Origin: Actinomycetales bacterium | GTDB lineage: Bacteria > Actinomycetota > Actinomycetes > Actinomycetales > Microbacteriaceae | Reading direction: 5' to 3' | Length of the DNA stretch: 64,000 nt | Assembly: GCA_015655415.1 (NCBI GenBank) | Contig: JAATFB010000021.1 | Coordinates: 1-64,000, forward strand | Shown: positions 9,376 through 20,193 of the stretch, piece after piece | How positions within the stretch are numbered: position 1 is the stretch's first letter | Layout of the letters: each line of letters begins with the position of its first letter | Translations under genes and position numbers: made by a program | The notes under the pieces: generated by a model | What the model saw: the letters and a program-made list of their open reading frames with translations, nothing else | Told to the model about the DNA's origin: nothing | Databases searched by the model: none

Positions 9376-10581
9376 ATGACTGTCGCCTGGGGCCGCAAGA
9401 TAGCGGCGTCCGTCCTCTCCGGCTTCCTCGTCGCGCTTCTGGTGCACGTCGGCACGGTGGTGCTCAGCAACGAGGCCTTCCTGCTGCAGGGGGCGGGATG
9501 GGCTGCCGTTTTGTCCCTGAGCGGCTTCTTCACCCTCGCATCGGCCTTCGCGTTCGTGCTGCTGGCGGTCGCGGCGCTCTTCGACGCCTTCGCCACCTGG
9601 TGGGGCGCCCTCATCACCGGCCTCGTCGTCGGCGTGGTGGCGACGACGCTCGACGCGATGATCTACCTGTCCGTCAACGGCCAGAAGCCCGACATCGCCT
9701 TCCTGTGGAACCTCGCCGGGGAGCGCAACCTGCTCTTCGTCCTGCTGGTGACCGTGCTCGCGCCGACGTTCGGCCGCTGGCTCTACGGTGTGATCGCGCG
9801 CTACGACAGGGCGGCGGTCAGGGGACGCCGGGTGGCGCTGGTCCGCATCCCGGCCACGAACCTCTCCGAGGGCATCGTCACCAACATCGAGCGCACGCCT
9901 GTGGATGCCGCCAAGGCCGATGAGCAGTGGGACGCCTACGTGGCCGCACTCGCCGCCAACGGCTGGGACACGGTGGAGGTCGCGGCCGCCGAGGCGCTCG
10001 CCGACTCGGCCTTCGTGGAGGACACGGCCGTGGTGCTCGGCAACCGCGCTGTGATGGCGCGCAGCGGTGCCGAGCAGCGGCGGGGCGAGACCGCCGGCAC
10101 CGAGGCGGCGCTCACCGAGCTCGGGCTGCGCATCGATCGCATCGAGGAGCCCGGAACGCTGGACGGCGGGGACGTGTTGCGCGTCGGGGACACGATCTAC
10201 GTGGGACGCAGCGAGCGCACGAACGCGGAGGGCGTGCGGCAGCTGAGGGTGCTCGCGGCGGAGGAGGGCTACGCCGTCGTCGCCGTCGCGGTGCGTGGCG
10301 CGCTGCACCTGAAGTCGGCGGTCACGGCGCTTCCGGACGGGACCGTGATCGGCCACGGCGATCACGTCGACCCCGGGCTGTTCGATCGGTACCTCGCCGT
10401 GCCCGAGCCCAGCGGCGCCGCAGTCCTCGTGCTCGCCGCCGACACGGTGCTGCTGGCGGCCTCGGCGCCGAACACGGCCGAACTGCTGGCCGACCTCGGC
10501 TACCGCGTCGTCACCGTCGACATCTCGGAGTTCGAACGGCTCGAGGGCTGCGTCACGTGCCTGAGCATCCTGGTGGGCTGA
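9376..10581 (+). CDS. membrane-anchored dimethylargininase-like (DDAH family) hydrolase
   Basis: This 401-residue protein is a fusion. Residues 1-143 hold four hydrophobic segments (about 8-31, 42-68, 75-100 and 118-143). Residues 150-401 form an amidinotransferase-fold domain like N(G),N(G)-dimethylarginine dimethylaminohydrolase. Family features are Asp216 in FVEDTAVV, the LDGGDVLRV loop at 262, His311 in GALHLKSAVTAL and the nucleophile Cys395 in CVTCLSI. Classical DDAH is soluble and about 255-285 residues. Here it is probably tethered to the inner membrane. The substrate could be methylated arginine or another guanidino compound. Confidence 0.85.
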   Translation: MTVAWGRKIAASVLSGFLVALLVHVGTVVLSNEAFLLQGAGWAAVLSLSGFFTLASAFAFVLLAVAALFDAFATWWGALITGLVVGVVATTLDAMIYLSVNGQKPDIAFLWNLAGERNLLFVLLVTVLAPTFGRWLYGVIARYDRAAVRGRRVALVRIPATNLSEGIVTNIERTPVDAAKADEQWDAYVAALAANGWDTVEVAAAEALADSAFVEDTAVVLGNRAVMARSGAEQRRGETAGTEAALTELGLRIDRIEEPGTLDGGDVLRVGDTIYVGRSERTNAEGVRQLRVLAAEEGYAVVAVAVRGALHLKSAVTALPDGTVIGHGDHVDPGLFDRYLAVPEPSGAAVLVLAADTVLLAASAPNTAELLADLGYRVVTVDISEFERLEGCVTCLSILVG

Positions 10582-10589
10582 GCCCGGCG

Positions 10590-10619
10590 TTGCGACCGCG
10601 GCGAGCGCGGGTATAGCCT
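10590..10619 (+). promoter_or_regulatory. promoter TTGCGA-N18-TAGCCT
   Basis: TTGCGA at 10590-10595 and TAGCCT at 10614-10619 are separated by 18 bases. The predicted start near 10626 gives an untranslated leader of about 115 nt before the short ORF. Confidence 0.5.
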
Positions 10620-10740
10620 GTTCTGCTGTCGCGGTCTGCGCGATCGGCGTATCGCCGGTGGCGGGCAGCGCGACGGCGCACGGATGACCGGCCGAGGCCG
10701 GACCGACGGCCCGTGCGGTCCGACATTTCAGGAGGCGCCA

Positions 10741-10910
10741 TGTTGACGAAGACCGAGATCACGCCGCGGCTGCGCGTGGAGGTCGCGGTGCTTGGCGTCC
10801 CCGGGACCTTCGACGGACCGGCCGGGCGCCGCTCGGGTCTCCAGGCGCCGGGAGGCGTGCGTCTGGCTCATGCCGCGCGCGACCGGGGGACGTCCGCAGC
10901 GATCCGCTAG
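10741..10910 (+). CDS. short ORF, possible leader peptide upstream of an ABC exporter
   Basis: The ORF encodes 56 residues beginning MLTKTEITPRLRVEVAVLG. An ideal AGGAGG site lies 5 nt before its ATG, and a predicted promoter and structured leader lie upstream. The second half is Arg/Gly-rich and matches no family I know. Its position about 270 bp before a heterodimeric ABC exporter resembles the bmrB leader peptide of the Bacillus subtilis bmrCD operon. That parallel is only positional. It could also be the remnant of a longer gene. Confidence 0.4.
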
Positions 10911-11184
10911 TCGCCCGGACGGCCACACCGCCCGAGACTGCACGCACCGTCTCGCGCGGCCTCGCTCCGTCCTGTCCACGCCCAAGCCCTCGCGGGATCC
11001 CGCCAGCACGGGGCACTCACGCTCCACCTGCACGGCTCCTCGGATTCGGCTCGTCGGCGCTCGCCCCGCCCCCGTCGCGTCGTCTCCACGCACCCGGCCG
11101 ACGACGGTCGGCGGGACGGCTCGCCCCGGCGAAGCCGTCGCCCGCACCAGCATTCCCTGCACCATCCACGAGAAACGGTGAACC

Positions 11185-13125
11185 ATGTCTGCCGCTGAGG
11201 CACCCGTGAACCAGGCACCCGTGAGCCCGGCACCACAGACCCGCCCCCCGGGCTCCGCCGCCACGAGCGATCGTCGGCCCAGCACGTTCCGATCGCTGGC
11301 GCGCATCTACCCGTTCGCGCGTCCCGCCATGCCCCGCATCTACCTCGGCATGGTCGCCGCGATCGGGGCGTCGATCGTCGCGCTGCTCATCCCCATCGTG
11401 CTGCAGGGGCTCGTGGACGGGCCGATGGGGCACGGGGATCCGGCCCAGGTCGTGCCCTCCGCGCTGCTCGTGCTGATCCTGGGCGCGGCCGAGGCCGTGC
11501 TGATCTCGCTGCGGCGCTGGTTCGTGCTCACACCCGCCACCAAGGTCGAGGCGGACCTGCGCAACGCGTTCTACGCGAAGCTGCAGGCGCTGCCGGTGAG
11601 CTTCCACGACGGCTGGCCCAGTGGACAGCTGCTCAGTCGCGCCGTCAGCGACCTCAACCTGATCCGCCGCTGGCTGAGCTTCGGCTTCGTGCTGCTGTTC
11701 GTGAACATCCTCACCATCATGATCGGCTTCGTCGTGCTGATCACCTGGAACTGGCTGCTCGCGGTGATCTTCATGGCATGCTCGGTGCCCTTGTGGGTCT
11801 ACGGCTACGTCTTCGAGAGCCGCTACTCGGTGATCGCGCGACGCAGCCAGGACCAGGCGGGCGACCTCGCGACCTCCGTGGAGGAGTCGGTGCACGGCAT
11901 CCGCGTGCTCAAGGCGTTCGGCCGCGGCCGCCACGCGCTGCGCAACTTCGAGAGGCAGGCCGAGGACCTGCGCGGCACGGAGATCGCCAAGGCCAAGGCC
12001 ATCGCCGGCATCTGGCTGTGGCTGCTGCTTGTGCCCGACGTGGCTTTCGCGATCTGCCTCGTCGTGGGAGTGTGGCTGGTCTCGACCGGATCGCTCACCG
12101 CGGGCCAGCTGCTGGCGTTCTTCGCCACTGCGACCGTCCTGCGGTTCCCGATCGAGTCGATCGGATTCCTGCTGTCGATGACGTTCGACACACGCACCGC
12201 CGCCGACCGGTTCTTCGACGTGATGAACACGCCGAACACGATCCGCGACCCCGAGCACCCGAAGACGATCGCAGACCCTCGGGGGAGGCTCGTGTTCCGC
12301 GACGTGCACTTCCGGTACGCGGACACGCCCGAGGGGCATCCGGATCTTCTGAACGGCGTCGACCTCGAGCTGCGGCCGGGCGAGACCATGGCGCTCGTCG
12401 GGCTGACCGGGAGCGGCAAGTCCACGCTGACGGCGCTCACCACTCGGCTGTACGACGTGACGGGCGGTTCGATCACGCTCGACGGGGTGGACATCCGCGA
12501 CCTCACCCTGAGCGAGCTGCGTACCCACGTGGCGATGGCGTTCGAGGACGCCACGCTGTTCTCCGCCTCTGTGCGGGACAACGTGCTGCTCGGACGGCCC
12601 GACCTGGTCGGCGACGACCCCGATGCCGTGGCGAAGGCGGATGCCGTGCTCGCCGAGGCCCTCGACGTCGCACAGGCGGGCTTCGCGTACGACCTTCCCG
12701 ACGGAGTCGACACGAGGGTGGGCGAGGAGGGGCTGAGCCTCTCCGGCGGCCAGCGGCAGCGGATCGCGCTGGCGCGCGCCGTCGCGGCCAGCCCCGAGGT
12801 GCTGGTGCTGGACGACCCGCTGTCAGCCCTGGACACCACGACGGAGGTTCTCGTTGAGTCCGCGCTGCGGCGCGTGCTGGCGGCCACGACGGCGCTCGTC
12901 GTGGCTCACCGTCCTTCGACGGTCACCCTCGCCGACCGCGTCGCTCTGCTGGAGGACGGCCGGGTCACGGCGGTGGGCACGCACAGCGAGCTGCTGGCCG
13001 GCAACGACCACTACAGGTTCGTCATCTCCAGCCTCGAGGACGACGAGCAGGGGGAGCGCGACGCGACGGCGTTCTCCGGCGGCACGGCGGCCTCGGAACC
13101 GCGCGGGGAGGGGAGGCGCTCGTGA
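11185..13125 (+). CDS. heterodimeric ABC exporter, subunit with degenerate ATPase site
   Basis: This 646-residue half-transporter has six transmembrane segments (about residues 45-330) and a C-terminal nucleotide-binding domain. Walker A is GLTGSGKST near 407, the signature LSGGQ near 519 and Walker [13 protein letters not shown] near 540. Asp replaces the catalytic Glu after Walker B, the usual mark of the non-catalytic site in heterodimeric exporters such as TM287/288 and BmrCD. The next gene supplies the canonical site. The long hydrophilic N-terminus (about 40 residues) and acidic C-tail are cytosolic. Substrates are probably drugs or lipids. Confidence 0.9.
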   Translation: MSAAEAPVNQAPVSPAPQTRPPGSAATSDRRPSTFRSLARIYPFARPAMPRIYLGMVAAIGASIVALLIPIVLQGLVDGPMGHGDPAQVVPSALLVLILGAAEAVLISLRRWFVLTPATKVEADLRNAFYAKLQALPVSFHDGWPSGQLLSRAVSDLNLIRRWLSFGFVLLFVNILTIMIGFVVLITWNWLLAVIFMACSVPLWVYGYVFESRYSVIARRSQDQAGDLATSVEESVHGIRVLKAFGRGRHALRNFERQAEDLRGTEIAKAKAIAGIWLWLLLVPDVAFAICLVVGVWLVSTGSLTAGQLLAFFATATVLRFPIESIGFLLSMTFDTRTAADRFFDVMNTPNTIRDPEHPKTIADPRGRLVFRDVHFRYADTPEGHPDLLNGVDLELRPGETMALVGLTGSGKSTLTALTTRLYDVTGGSITLDGVDIRDLTLSELRTHVAMAFEDATLFSASVRDNVLLGRPDLVGDDPDAVAKADAVLAEALDVAQAGFAYDLPDGVDTRVGEEGLSLSGGQRQRIALARAVAASPEVLVLDDPLSALDTTTEVLVESALRRVLAATTALVVAHRPSTVTLADRVALLEDGRVTAVGTHSELLAGNDHYRFVISSLEDDEQGERDATAFSGGTAASEPRGEGRRS

Positions 13126-14936
13126 GCGCGACGACGGTCATCGGGGTCGAGGGCGAGGAGCGCGGCGACTTCTCGGAGGAGGAGTCCAGGCAGATCCGCC
13201 GCCGGTCGCTGCGCCTGCTCGGGTCGCTGCTGCGTCCGCTGCGTGGCCGGGTGGCGTTCGCGTTGGCGGTCATCGTGGTCTCCACGCTTGCCCAGGTCGT
13301 CGGCCCGACGCTGATCGGGATCGGCGTCGACCAGGGCATCGCCTCGCTCACGAGCCAGAACTGGTGGCCGATCGCCGCCACCGGCGCCGCCTACCTGGTC
13401 ACGGGCGTGATCGGCGCGGTGACGGTGTCGTGGTACACGGTGATGTCGGCCCGGATCAGCCAGGCGATCCTCTTCGACCTGCGCAAGCGGGTGTTCCTGC
13501 ACACGCAGCGGCTCAGCCTGGAGTTCCACGAGTCGTACACATCGGGCCGCATCATCTCTCGGCAGACCAGCGATCTTGACGCGATCCGCGAGCTCCTCGA
13601 CTCCGGCATCAACCAGCTGGTGCAAGGGGTGCTGTACTCCGGCTTCATCGCGGTCTTCATGTTCATCAACGACTGGGTGTCGGGCGTGATCCTGTTCTGC
13701 TCGCTGGTGCCGCTGTACTTCCTCACCCGTTGGTTCCAGAAGCGGTCGCAGCTGTTGTTCCGCCGTTCGCGCGTGGCGTCTGCGAAGCTCATCGTGCACT
13801 TCGTGGAGACCATGACGGGCATCCGTGCCGTCAAGGCGTTCCGCAAGGAGCACCGCAACGAGAACGAGTTCGGAGACCTCGTCGAGGACTATCGCGACGT
13901 CAACGCGAAGACCATCCAGCTGTTCGGCATCTTCGATCCCGGGCTGGTGATGATCGGCAACGTGACGGTCGCCGTGGTGCTCCTGGTGGGTGGATACCGT
14001 GTCGCCCTGGGTGCGCTGCCGATCGGCGTGCTGCTTGCGGTGCTGCTCTACACTCGCCGGTTCTTCGATCCGATGGAGGAGATGGCCATGTTCTACAACT
14101 CCTACCAGTCGGCCGCGGCGGCGCTGGAGAAGATCTCGGGCGTGCTGGAGGAGGAGCCCAGCGTGCCCGACCCGGAGCATCCGGTCGAGCTCGGCCGGGC
14201 GTCGGGGCACGTGCGGTTCGAGGGGGTGAGCTTCGCGTACAAGCAGGATCGGGTGATCCTGCCGCGGTTCAGCCTCGACGTGCCGGCGGGACAGACGATC
14301 GCACTGGTCGGGTCGACGGGTGCGGGCAAGTCCACCTTGGCGAAGCTCATCGCACGGTTCTACGATCCCACGGAGGGCCGGATCACCCTCGACGGCGTCT
14401 CGTTGCGCGATCTGCGTCCAGAGGATCTGCGGCGCGCGATCGTCATGGTCACGCAGGAGGCCTACCTGTTCTCGGGCACGGTGGCCGACAACATCGCGCT
14501 GGGGAAGCCCGATGCCACGGCCGAGGAGATCCGCGCGGCCGCGGTCGCAGTCGGCGCCGACGGGTTCATCCGGGGGCTGCCGGACGGCTACGACACCGAC
14601 GTGAACAAGCGGGGCGGCCGCGTGTCGGCGGGACAGCGCCAGCTGATCTCGTTCGCGCGCGCGTTCCTGGCGAACCCGGCGGTGCTGATCCTCGACGAGG
14701 CGACGAGCTCGCTGGACATCCCGAGCGAGCGGCTGGTGCAGGACGCCCTGCAGACGCTGCTGAAGGACCGCACGGCCCTGATCATCGCCCACCGTCTCTC
14801 CACCGTGGCGATAGCCGACCGGGTGCTCGTCATGGAGCACGGTCGCGTGGTCGAGGACGGCTCGCCGGGAGAGCTGATCGCGGGCACCGGCCGGTTCGCC
14901 CAGCTGCATGCGGCGTGGCGGGACTCGCTGGTCTGA
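13122..14936 (+). CDS. heterodimeric ABC exporter, subunit with canonical ATPase site
   Basis: This 604-residue half-transporter starts at a GTG that overlaps the previous stop (GTGA), so translation is coupled. Six transmembrane segments precede an NBD with Walker [10 protein letters not shown] near 398 and Walker [13 protein letters not shown] near 521 with the catalytic Glu. Its signature is VSAGQ rather than LSGGQ. Together with the first subunit, one composite site (this Walker A/B with the partner's LSGGQ) is complete and the other is degenerate. The pair is a plausible multidrug or lipid exporter in the cytoplasmic membrane. Confidence 0.91.
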   Translation: MSATTVIGVEGEERGDFSEEESRQIRRRSLRLLGSLLRPLRGRVAFALAVIVVSTLAQVVGPTLIGIGVDQGIASLTSQNWWPIAATGAAYLVTGVIGAVTVSWYTVMSARISQAILFDLRKRVFLHTQRLSLEFHESYTSGRIISRQTSDLDAIRELLDSGINQLVQGVLYSGFIAVFMFINDWVSGVILFCSLVPLYFLTRWFQKRSQLLFRRSRVASAKLIVHFVETMTGIRAVKAFRKEHRNENEFGDLVEDYRDVNAKTIQLFGIFDPGLVMIGNVTVAVVLLVGGYRVALGALPIGVLLAVLLYTRRFFDPMEEMAMFYNSYQSAAAALEKISGVLEEEPSVPDPEHPVELGRASGHVRFEGVSFAYKQDRVILPRFSLDVPAGQTIALVGSTGAGKSTLAKLIARFYDPTEGRITLDGVSLRDLRPEDLRRAIVMVTQEAYLFSGTVADNIALGKPDATAEEIRAAAVAVGADGFIRGLPDGYDTDVNKRGGRVSAGQRQLISFARAFLANPAVLILDEATSSLDIPSERLVQDALQTLLKDRTALIIAHRLSTVAIADRVLVMEHGRVVEDGSPGELIAGTGRFAQLHAAWRDSLV

Positions 14937-14945
14937 CAGGCGCCG

Positions 14946-14990
14946 GCTACCGCATCGACCACCCCGCCCGGGCGAGGTCGATGCGGTAGC
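14946..14990. terminator. bidirectional terminator overlapping a gene end
   Basis: A perfect 15-bp inverted repeat has arms GCTACCGCATCGACC (14946-14960) and GGTCGATGCGGTAGC (14976-14990) with a 15-nt loop. It sits 9 bp after the ABC exporter stop and contains the last codons and stop of the convergent alkyltransferase-like gene. Confidence 0.6.
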
Positions 14991-15315
14991 GGCCGACGGC
15001 GTCCTCGCGCGATGCCGCCTCGGAGGTGAGGCCGCTCAACGGCGTGCCCTCGCGGAGATAGTGCGCCAGGGCCGCGCGCTCGTGCCCGGCGGGCGGACGC
15101 CCCGATGCGCGCACGACACGCCACCACGGCACGTCCGAGCCGTAGCGCGCCATGACCCCTCCGACGACGCGGGCGTCGCGCGAGCCGAGCGCGGCAGCGA
15201 TCTGGCCGTAGGTCGCGACGTGCCCCGGAGGGATGTCGGCCACGATGGAGAGCACCGCCTCGACGAAGGCCTCCGACGGTCCGGGGGGTCTGCCCCGGAA
15301 GGCGGGAACGGGCAC
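14947..15315 (-). CDS. alkyltransferase-like protein (MGMT family, no active-site Cys)
   Basis: This 122-residue protein matches the DNA-binding domain of O6-alkylguanine-DNA alkyltransferase: FVEAVLSIVADIPPGHVATYGQIAAA is the recognition region and VVGGVMARYGSDVPWWRVVRASG the active-site region. The PCHR motif is replaced by PWWR, so the alkyl-accepting Cys is missing. Such ATL proteins bind alkylated DNA and hand it to nucleotide excision repair. It starts at GTG 15315, 12 bp after the acetyltransferase stop, so the two are probably one transcript. Its 3' end forms part of a terminator hairpin. Confidence 0.88.
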   Translation of the reverse strand: MPVPAFRGRPPGPSEAFVEAVLSIVADIPPGHVATYGQIAAALGSRDARVVGGVMARYGSDVPWWRVVRASGRPPAGHERAALAHYLREGTPLSGLTSEAASREDAVGRYRIDLARAGWSMR

Positions 15316-15327
15316 GGGATGCGTGGG

Positions 15328-15777
15328 TCAGAGATCCATCGCGCCGATGGTCTCGCCGTACTGCGTCTCGCCGACCGGCGAGAAGCCGGTGCGCAGGAAG
15401 AACGCCTCGGGGCCCAGCTCGCCGGGCTCCCAGATGACGTGGAGCCTGTCGAAGCCGCGCCGTCTCGCCTCGTCGGCCAGGGCGTCCACCGCGAACCGTC
15501 CGATGCCGCGGCCCTGGTCGTCCGCGTCGACGTTGATGCGCCAGAGGATGGAGCGGAACTCGTCCTCGGCATCCGGGTCGAAGCTGCCCATGACGAAGCC
15601 GACGACCTCGTCGCCGTCGACGATCACACGCTGCCACGTGGTGTTCGGGTCGTTGACCGCCGCGGCGGCGGAGTACGACACCGGCGTGATGAACTGCTCC
15701 TGTCCGGGCTTGAGTGTGAGCGCGTTCGCTGCCGAGATGTTCGACGCGGACAGTTCCTCGAGTCGCAGCTCAGACAT
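15328..15777 (-). CDS. GNAT-family N-acetyltransferase
   Basis: This 149-residue protein begins MSELRLEELSASN and contains the acetyl-CoA loop WRINVDADDQGRGIGRFAVD near residue 80, followed by a C-terminal FFLRTGFSPVGE segment, the typical GNAT motif order. The substrate is unknown. It is similar in layout to spermidine/SpeG-like acetyltransferases, but specificity cannot be assigned. A TACGCT -10 box ends 6 nt before the ATG, which supports this start over upstream in-frame codons and suggests a leaderless transcript shared with the alkyltransferase-like gene. Confidence 0.87.
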   Translation of the reverse strand: MSELRLEELSASNISAANALTLKPGQEQFITPVSYSAAAAVNDPNTTWQRVIVDGDEVVGFVMGSFDPDAEDEFRSILWRINVDADDQGRGIGRFAVDALADEARRRGFDRLHVIWEPGELGPEAFFLRTGFSPVGETQYGETIGAMDL

Positions 15778-15783
15778 GGCCTT

Positions 15784-15789
15784 AGCGTA
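15784..15789 (-). promoter_or_regulatory. -10 box, leaderless promoter of the GNAT gene
   Basis: TACGCT on the minus strand is followed by 6 nt and the ATG at 15777. Confidence 0.55.
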
Positions 15790-15844
15790 TCGGCCGCGAG
15801 ACGGGTGGTCCACCGGCGCTGCGACCGCACCACGGGCAGGGTGC

Positions 15845-18046
<2,202 letters not shown>

Positions 18047-18090
18047 CGTGCTCTGCACGCTCCAATCGGCGGGGAAAGTCGGCGAAAACA

Positions 18091-18106
18091 ATCTCGACAT
18101 CGAGAT
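18091..18106 (-). promoter_or_regulatory. palindromic operator in the icd leader
   Basis: ATCTCGACATCGAGAT is a palindrome with perfect 7-bp arms and a 2-bp centre. It begins 15 bases after the predicted icd -10 box, overlapping the start of the transcript where a repressor would block initiation or escape. A related site lies at the same place before sucC. Confidence 0.55.
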
Positions 18107-18121
18107 AGTCCGCCCCGATAG

Positions 18122-18127
18122 ACGATA
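18122..18127 (-). promoter_or_regulatory. -10 box of icd
   Basis: TATCGT on the minus strand predicts a start near 18114 and a leader of about 68 nt. No clear -35 element is seen. Confidence 0.45.
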
Positions 18128-18152
18128 CCCGACGAGGTCGTCGGGCAGAAAT

Positions 18153-18188
18153 GCGATCGCCCCGGCGAGCCGGCGCCGGGGCGATCGC
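18153..18188 (-). terminator. strong terminator after the lipoprotein gene
   Basis: Perfect 15-bp arms GCGATCGCCCCGGCG (18153-18167) and CGCCGGGGCGATCGC (18174-18188) enclose a 6-nt loop, just past the lipoprotein stop. A T-rich run follows on the minus strand. Confidence 0.75.
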
Positions 18189-18199
18189 GTGGTCGTGGC

Positions 18200-18625
18200 C
18201 TACTTGGCGTCGCACACCTTGCCCACGGCCGACGCCGCATCGGAGACCGCCGAGGCGTCGGAGGAGATCGTGCTCGTGTCGGCGTTCGCCGGGTCGGCCG
18301 CATACGCCTGGAAGTCGGTGGTGAACTTCTTGTACGCGCTCGACATCGCCTGCGCCTTCTCCTTGACGCCGGAGTCGGTGATCTTCTTCACGGTCGCGTC
18401 GAACTTGTCCGCCGCCGCGCTCAGCTTGTCCGCCGCGCCCTTCGGGTCGCTGCTGACGCGGGCGACGGCGTCGCTCGCCGTCGAGCTCAACGTGTTCCCC
18501 GCCTTGGCGAGCTCGACGCAGGCAGCCGCCTTGCTCAGCCCGCTCGCGGCGCTGCAGCCGCTGAGCGTCCCGCCCGCGAGGAGGATGGCGATGGCTATGG
18601 TCGCGATTCGCTGTCTGGTCTGCAC
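18200..18625 (-). CDS. small secreted lipoprotein of unknown function
   Basis: This 141-residue protein starts at a GTG preceded by AAAAGGA. It has a basic N-terminus (QTRQRIATIAIAILLAGG), a hydrophobic stretch and the lipobox LSGC, so the Cys is likely lipidated and the protein anchored on the outer face of the membrane. The mature part is helical, rich in Ala, Ser, Asp and Lys, with heptad-like spacing, and ends with a single Cys near the C-terminus (KVCDAK). Two Cys residues in the mature protein could form a disulfide. No enzymatic motif is visible. Confidence 0.78.
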   Translation of the reverse strand: MQTRQRIATIAIAILLAGGTLSGCSAASGLSKAAACVELAKAGNTLSSTASDAVARVSSDPKGAADKLSAAADKFDATVKKITDSGVKEKAQAMSSAYKKFTTDFQAYAADPANADTSTISSDASAVSDAASAVGKVCDAK

Positions 18626-18775
18626 TGTGTCCTTTTCCCCCACCGACGTGCCGGCGGATGTGCTCTTTCGCCCGGTCGGGCCATGGTCACCCTATCGGTG
18701 CGCGGTGAACGCGCTGTGTCGTGGCGATGACGAGCCGGGCGGCGCAGCGCTCGAGGAGGCGGCCGTTGCGGGCGA

Positions 18776-18781
18776 TAGTCT
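18776..18781 (+). promoter_or_regulatory. -10 box before the ROK regulator
   Basis: TAGTCT lies 44 bp before ATG 18826, giving a short leader that contains the purine-rich ribosome site GAGGGCGAGAG. Confidence 0.4.
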
Positions 18782-18825
18782 CGTGCAGACAACGGGCGCG
18801 GGGCACGGGTGAGGGCGAGAGCACG

Positions 18826-20049
18826 ATGCGGGCAGGCAGCAACCTCCCCGCCGTCGGGGGATACAACCAGGCGGTGATCCTCGATGCCGTGCGTCGTTCC
18901 GCCGACGGCGTGAGCCGCGTCGAGGTCGCCGCGAGCACCGGACTGTCGGCACAGACTGTCACGAACATCGTGCGCCGCCTCATCGACGACGGCCTGATCG
19001 TGGAGGCGGGCACACGGGGGAGCGGGGTCGGCAAGCCGCGCACCATCCTGCGCCTGCAGCCGCACGGGCGTTTCGCGTTGGGGGTGCACCTGGACCCGTC
19101 GGTGATCATGGTGGTGCTCCTCGACCTCGCCGGCTCGGTCGTCGCGCACCGGGCGATCCCCACCCCGCCCTCCGCGACGGCGGCCAGGACCCTGGGCAGG
19201 ATCGTGCGCACCGCCTCGGCGCTGGTGGACTCCGTCGGCGTCGACGCCTCGCGCATCCTGGGCGTCGGCATCGCGGCGCCGGGGCCGGTCGACGTCGGCG
19301 CGGGCGTCGTGCTCGACCCGCCGCTGCTGCCGGGGTGGCGCAACGTGCCGGTGCGCGACGAGCTGGCGCGACGTCTGGCTCTGCCCGTGCTCCTGGAGAA
19401 GGACGTCACGGCGGCCGCCGCCGCCGAGCTCTGGATGGACGCCGCCGGCGAGCGCGGCGACATGGTCTTCTTCTATTACGGCACCGGCGTCGGTGCCGGG
19501 ATCGTGGTGCACGGCGAGGTTCTGCGCGGGGTGTCGAACAATGCGGGCGACATCGGGAGCATGGTCGTCGGCGGCGGCCCGGCCGCTCCGACGCATCGCC
19601 GGTGGCGACTGGGCGACGCCATGCTGCCGCGCTTCCTCGTGGCCGACGCGATCACGTCGGGGGTGCTCGTCGGCGATGCGGAGACGATGACGACGGCCGA
19701 GGTGCGCGAGGCGTTCGGCCGCCTCGCGAAGGCCCGAGAGTCGGACCCGCGCGCGGCATCCCTGCTCGAGGCCGTCGCCGAGGACATCGCGGCCGGGATC
19801 ATCACGCTGGTGAACGCGCTCGACGTCGACCATGTGGTGTTCGGCGGCCCGTTCTTCGGCCCGGTGCGGGGGCTGCTGCTGGAGCGCGTGCCGCCGCTGG
19901 TGAACGGCTCACCGCTCATGGTGATGCCGCACGAAGTGATCTTCGCCGAGTCGGCGATCGGCGAGGACGTCGCGGCGATCGGCGCGGCGTGCCTGGTGCT
20001 GGACCACGCCCTCTCACCGCGTCCCGCCGGCCTGCTGATCCGCCGCTGA
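18826..20049 (+). CDS. ROK-family transcriptional regulator
   Basis: This 407-residue protein has an N-terminal winged helix-turn-helix (residues about 15-75, with VEVAASTGLSAQTVTNIVRR as recognition region) and a C-terminal ROK sugar-sensing domain with ILGVGIAAPGPVDV and FYYGTGVGAGIVV. The CxCGxxGCxE zinc motif typical of many ROK proteins is absent, being replaced by a GGGPAAPTHRRW loop. It precedes a sugar ABC importer and alpha-mannosidase and is probably their repressor, released by a sugar or sugar phosphate. A palindromic site upstream of the binding-protein gene is a likely target. Confidence 0.87.
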   Translation: MRAGSNLPAVGGYNQAVILDAVRRSADGVSRVEVAASTGLSAQTVTNIVRRLIDDGLIVEAGTRGSGVGKPRTILRLQPHGRFALGVHLDPSVIMVVLLDLAGSVVAHRAIPTPPSATAARTLGRIVRTASALVDSVGVDASRILGVGIAAPGPVDVGAGVVLDPPLLPGWRNVPVRDELARRLALPVLLEKDVTAAAAAELWMDAAGERGDMVFFYYGTGVGAGIVVHGEVLRGVSNNAGDIGSMVVGGGPAAPTHRRWRLGDAMLPRFLVADAITSGVLVGDAETMTTAEVREAFGRLAKARESDPRAASLLEAVAEDIAAGIITLVNALDVDHVVFGGPFFGPVRGLLLERVPPLVNGSPLMVMPHEVIFAESAIGEDVAAIGAACLVLDHALSPRPAGLLIRR

Positions 20050-20092
20050 GGCACGGCGACGGACTCCCCGACTCCACGCGGCGAGAAACCCC

Positions 20093-20121
20093 TTGACTCT
20101 AATAAGTCAAAATGATTTAGT
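20093..20121 (+). promoter_or_regulatory. promoter and palindromic operator of the sugar importer
   Basis: TTGACT (20093-20098) and TTTAGT (20116-20121) are 17 bp apart. The -35 box is also the left arm of a perfect inverted repeat, TTGACT-N6-AGTCAA (20093-20110), in an AT-rich island. A repressor bound here would cover the -35 region. The ROK regulator just upstream is the obvious candidate. Confidence 0.6.
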
Positions 20122-20193
20122 AACTCCTGCTCGGCATCTCGCTTCACCACGGCCGGCGTCGGGCATCCATGAACCATGAGGCAAAGGAGCATC

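Larger units (their letters stand above)
10582..11184. other. 603-bp leader region before the ABC exporter
   Basis: This gap holds a promoter near 10590-10619, a GC-rich structured stretch with an inverted repeat GGACCG...CGGTCC near 10698-10719, and a short ORF with a strong ribosome site (10741-10910). After it come a hairpin with arms CGAGAC (10933-10938) and GTCTCG (10949-10954) and a second hairpin with arms GCCGAC and GTCGGC at 11097-11112. I saw no longer gene on either strand with convincing codon use. Confidence 0.5.

Noticed and set aside
8758-10365. A 535-codon minus-strand frame opposite the TPR and dimethylargininase genes
   Set aside because: Its composition is typical of antisense frames in GC-rich DNA, and the plus-strand genes have clear motifs.
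10655-10735. Possible guanidine-II (mini-ykkC) riboswitch because of two ACGG loops
   Set aside because: Only the first ACGG can close a proper stem; the second does not pair as required, and the downstream genes are not guanidine exporters.
10728-11306. A 192-codon minus-strand frame covering the ABC leader region
   Set aside because: It extends into the start of the ABC gene, has no ribosome site and no recognisable motif.
13011-14909. A 632-codon open frame on the minus strand opposite the second ABC subunit
   Set aside because: It is the shadow of a strongly supported gene; the peptide is rich in Arg, His, Asp and Gln with no domain, and no promoter or ribosome site supports it.
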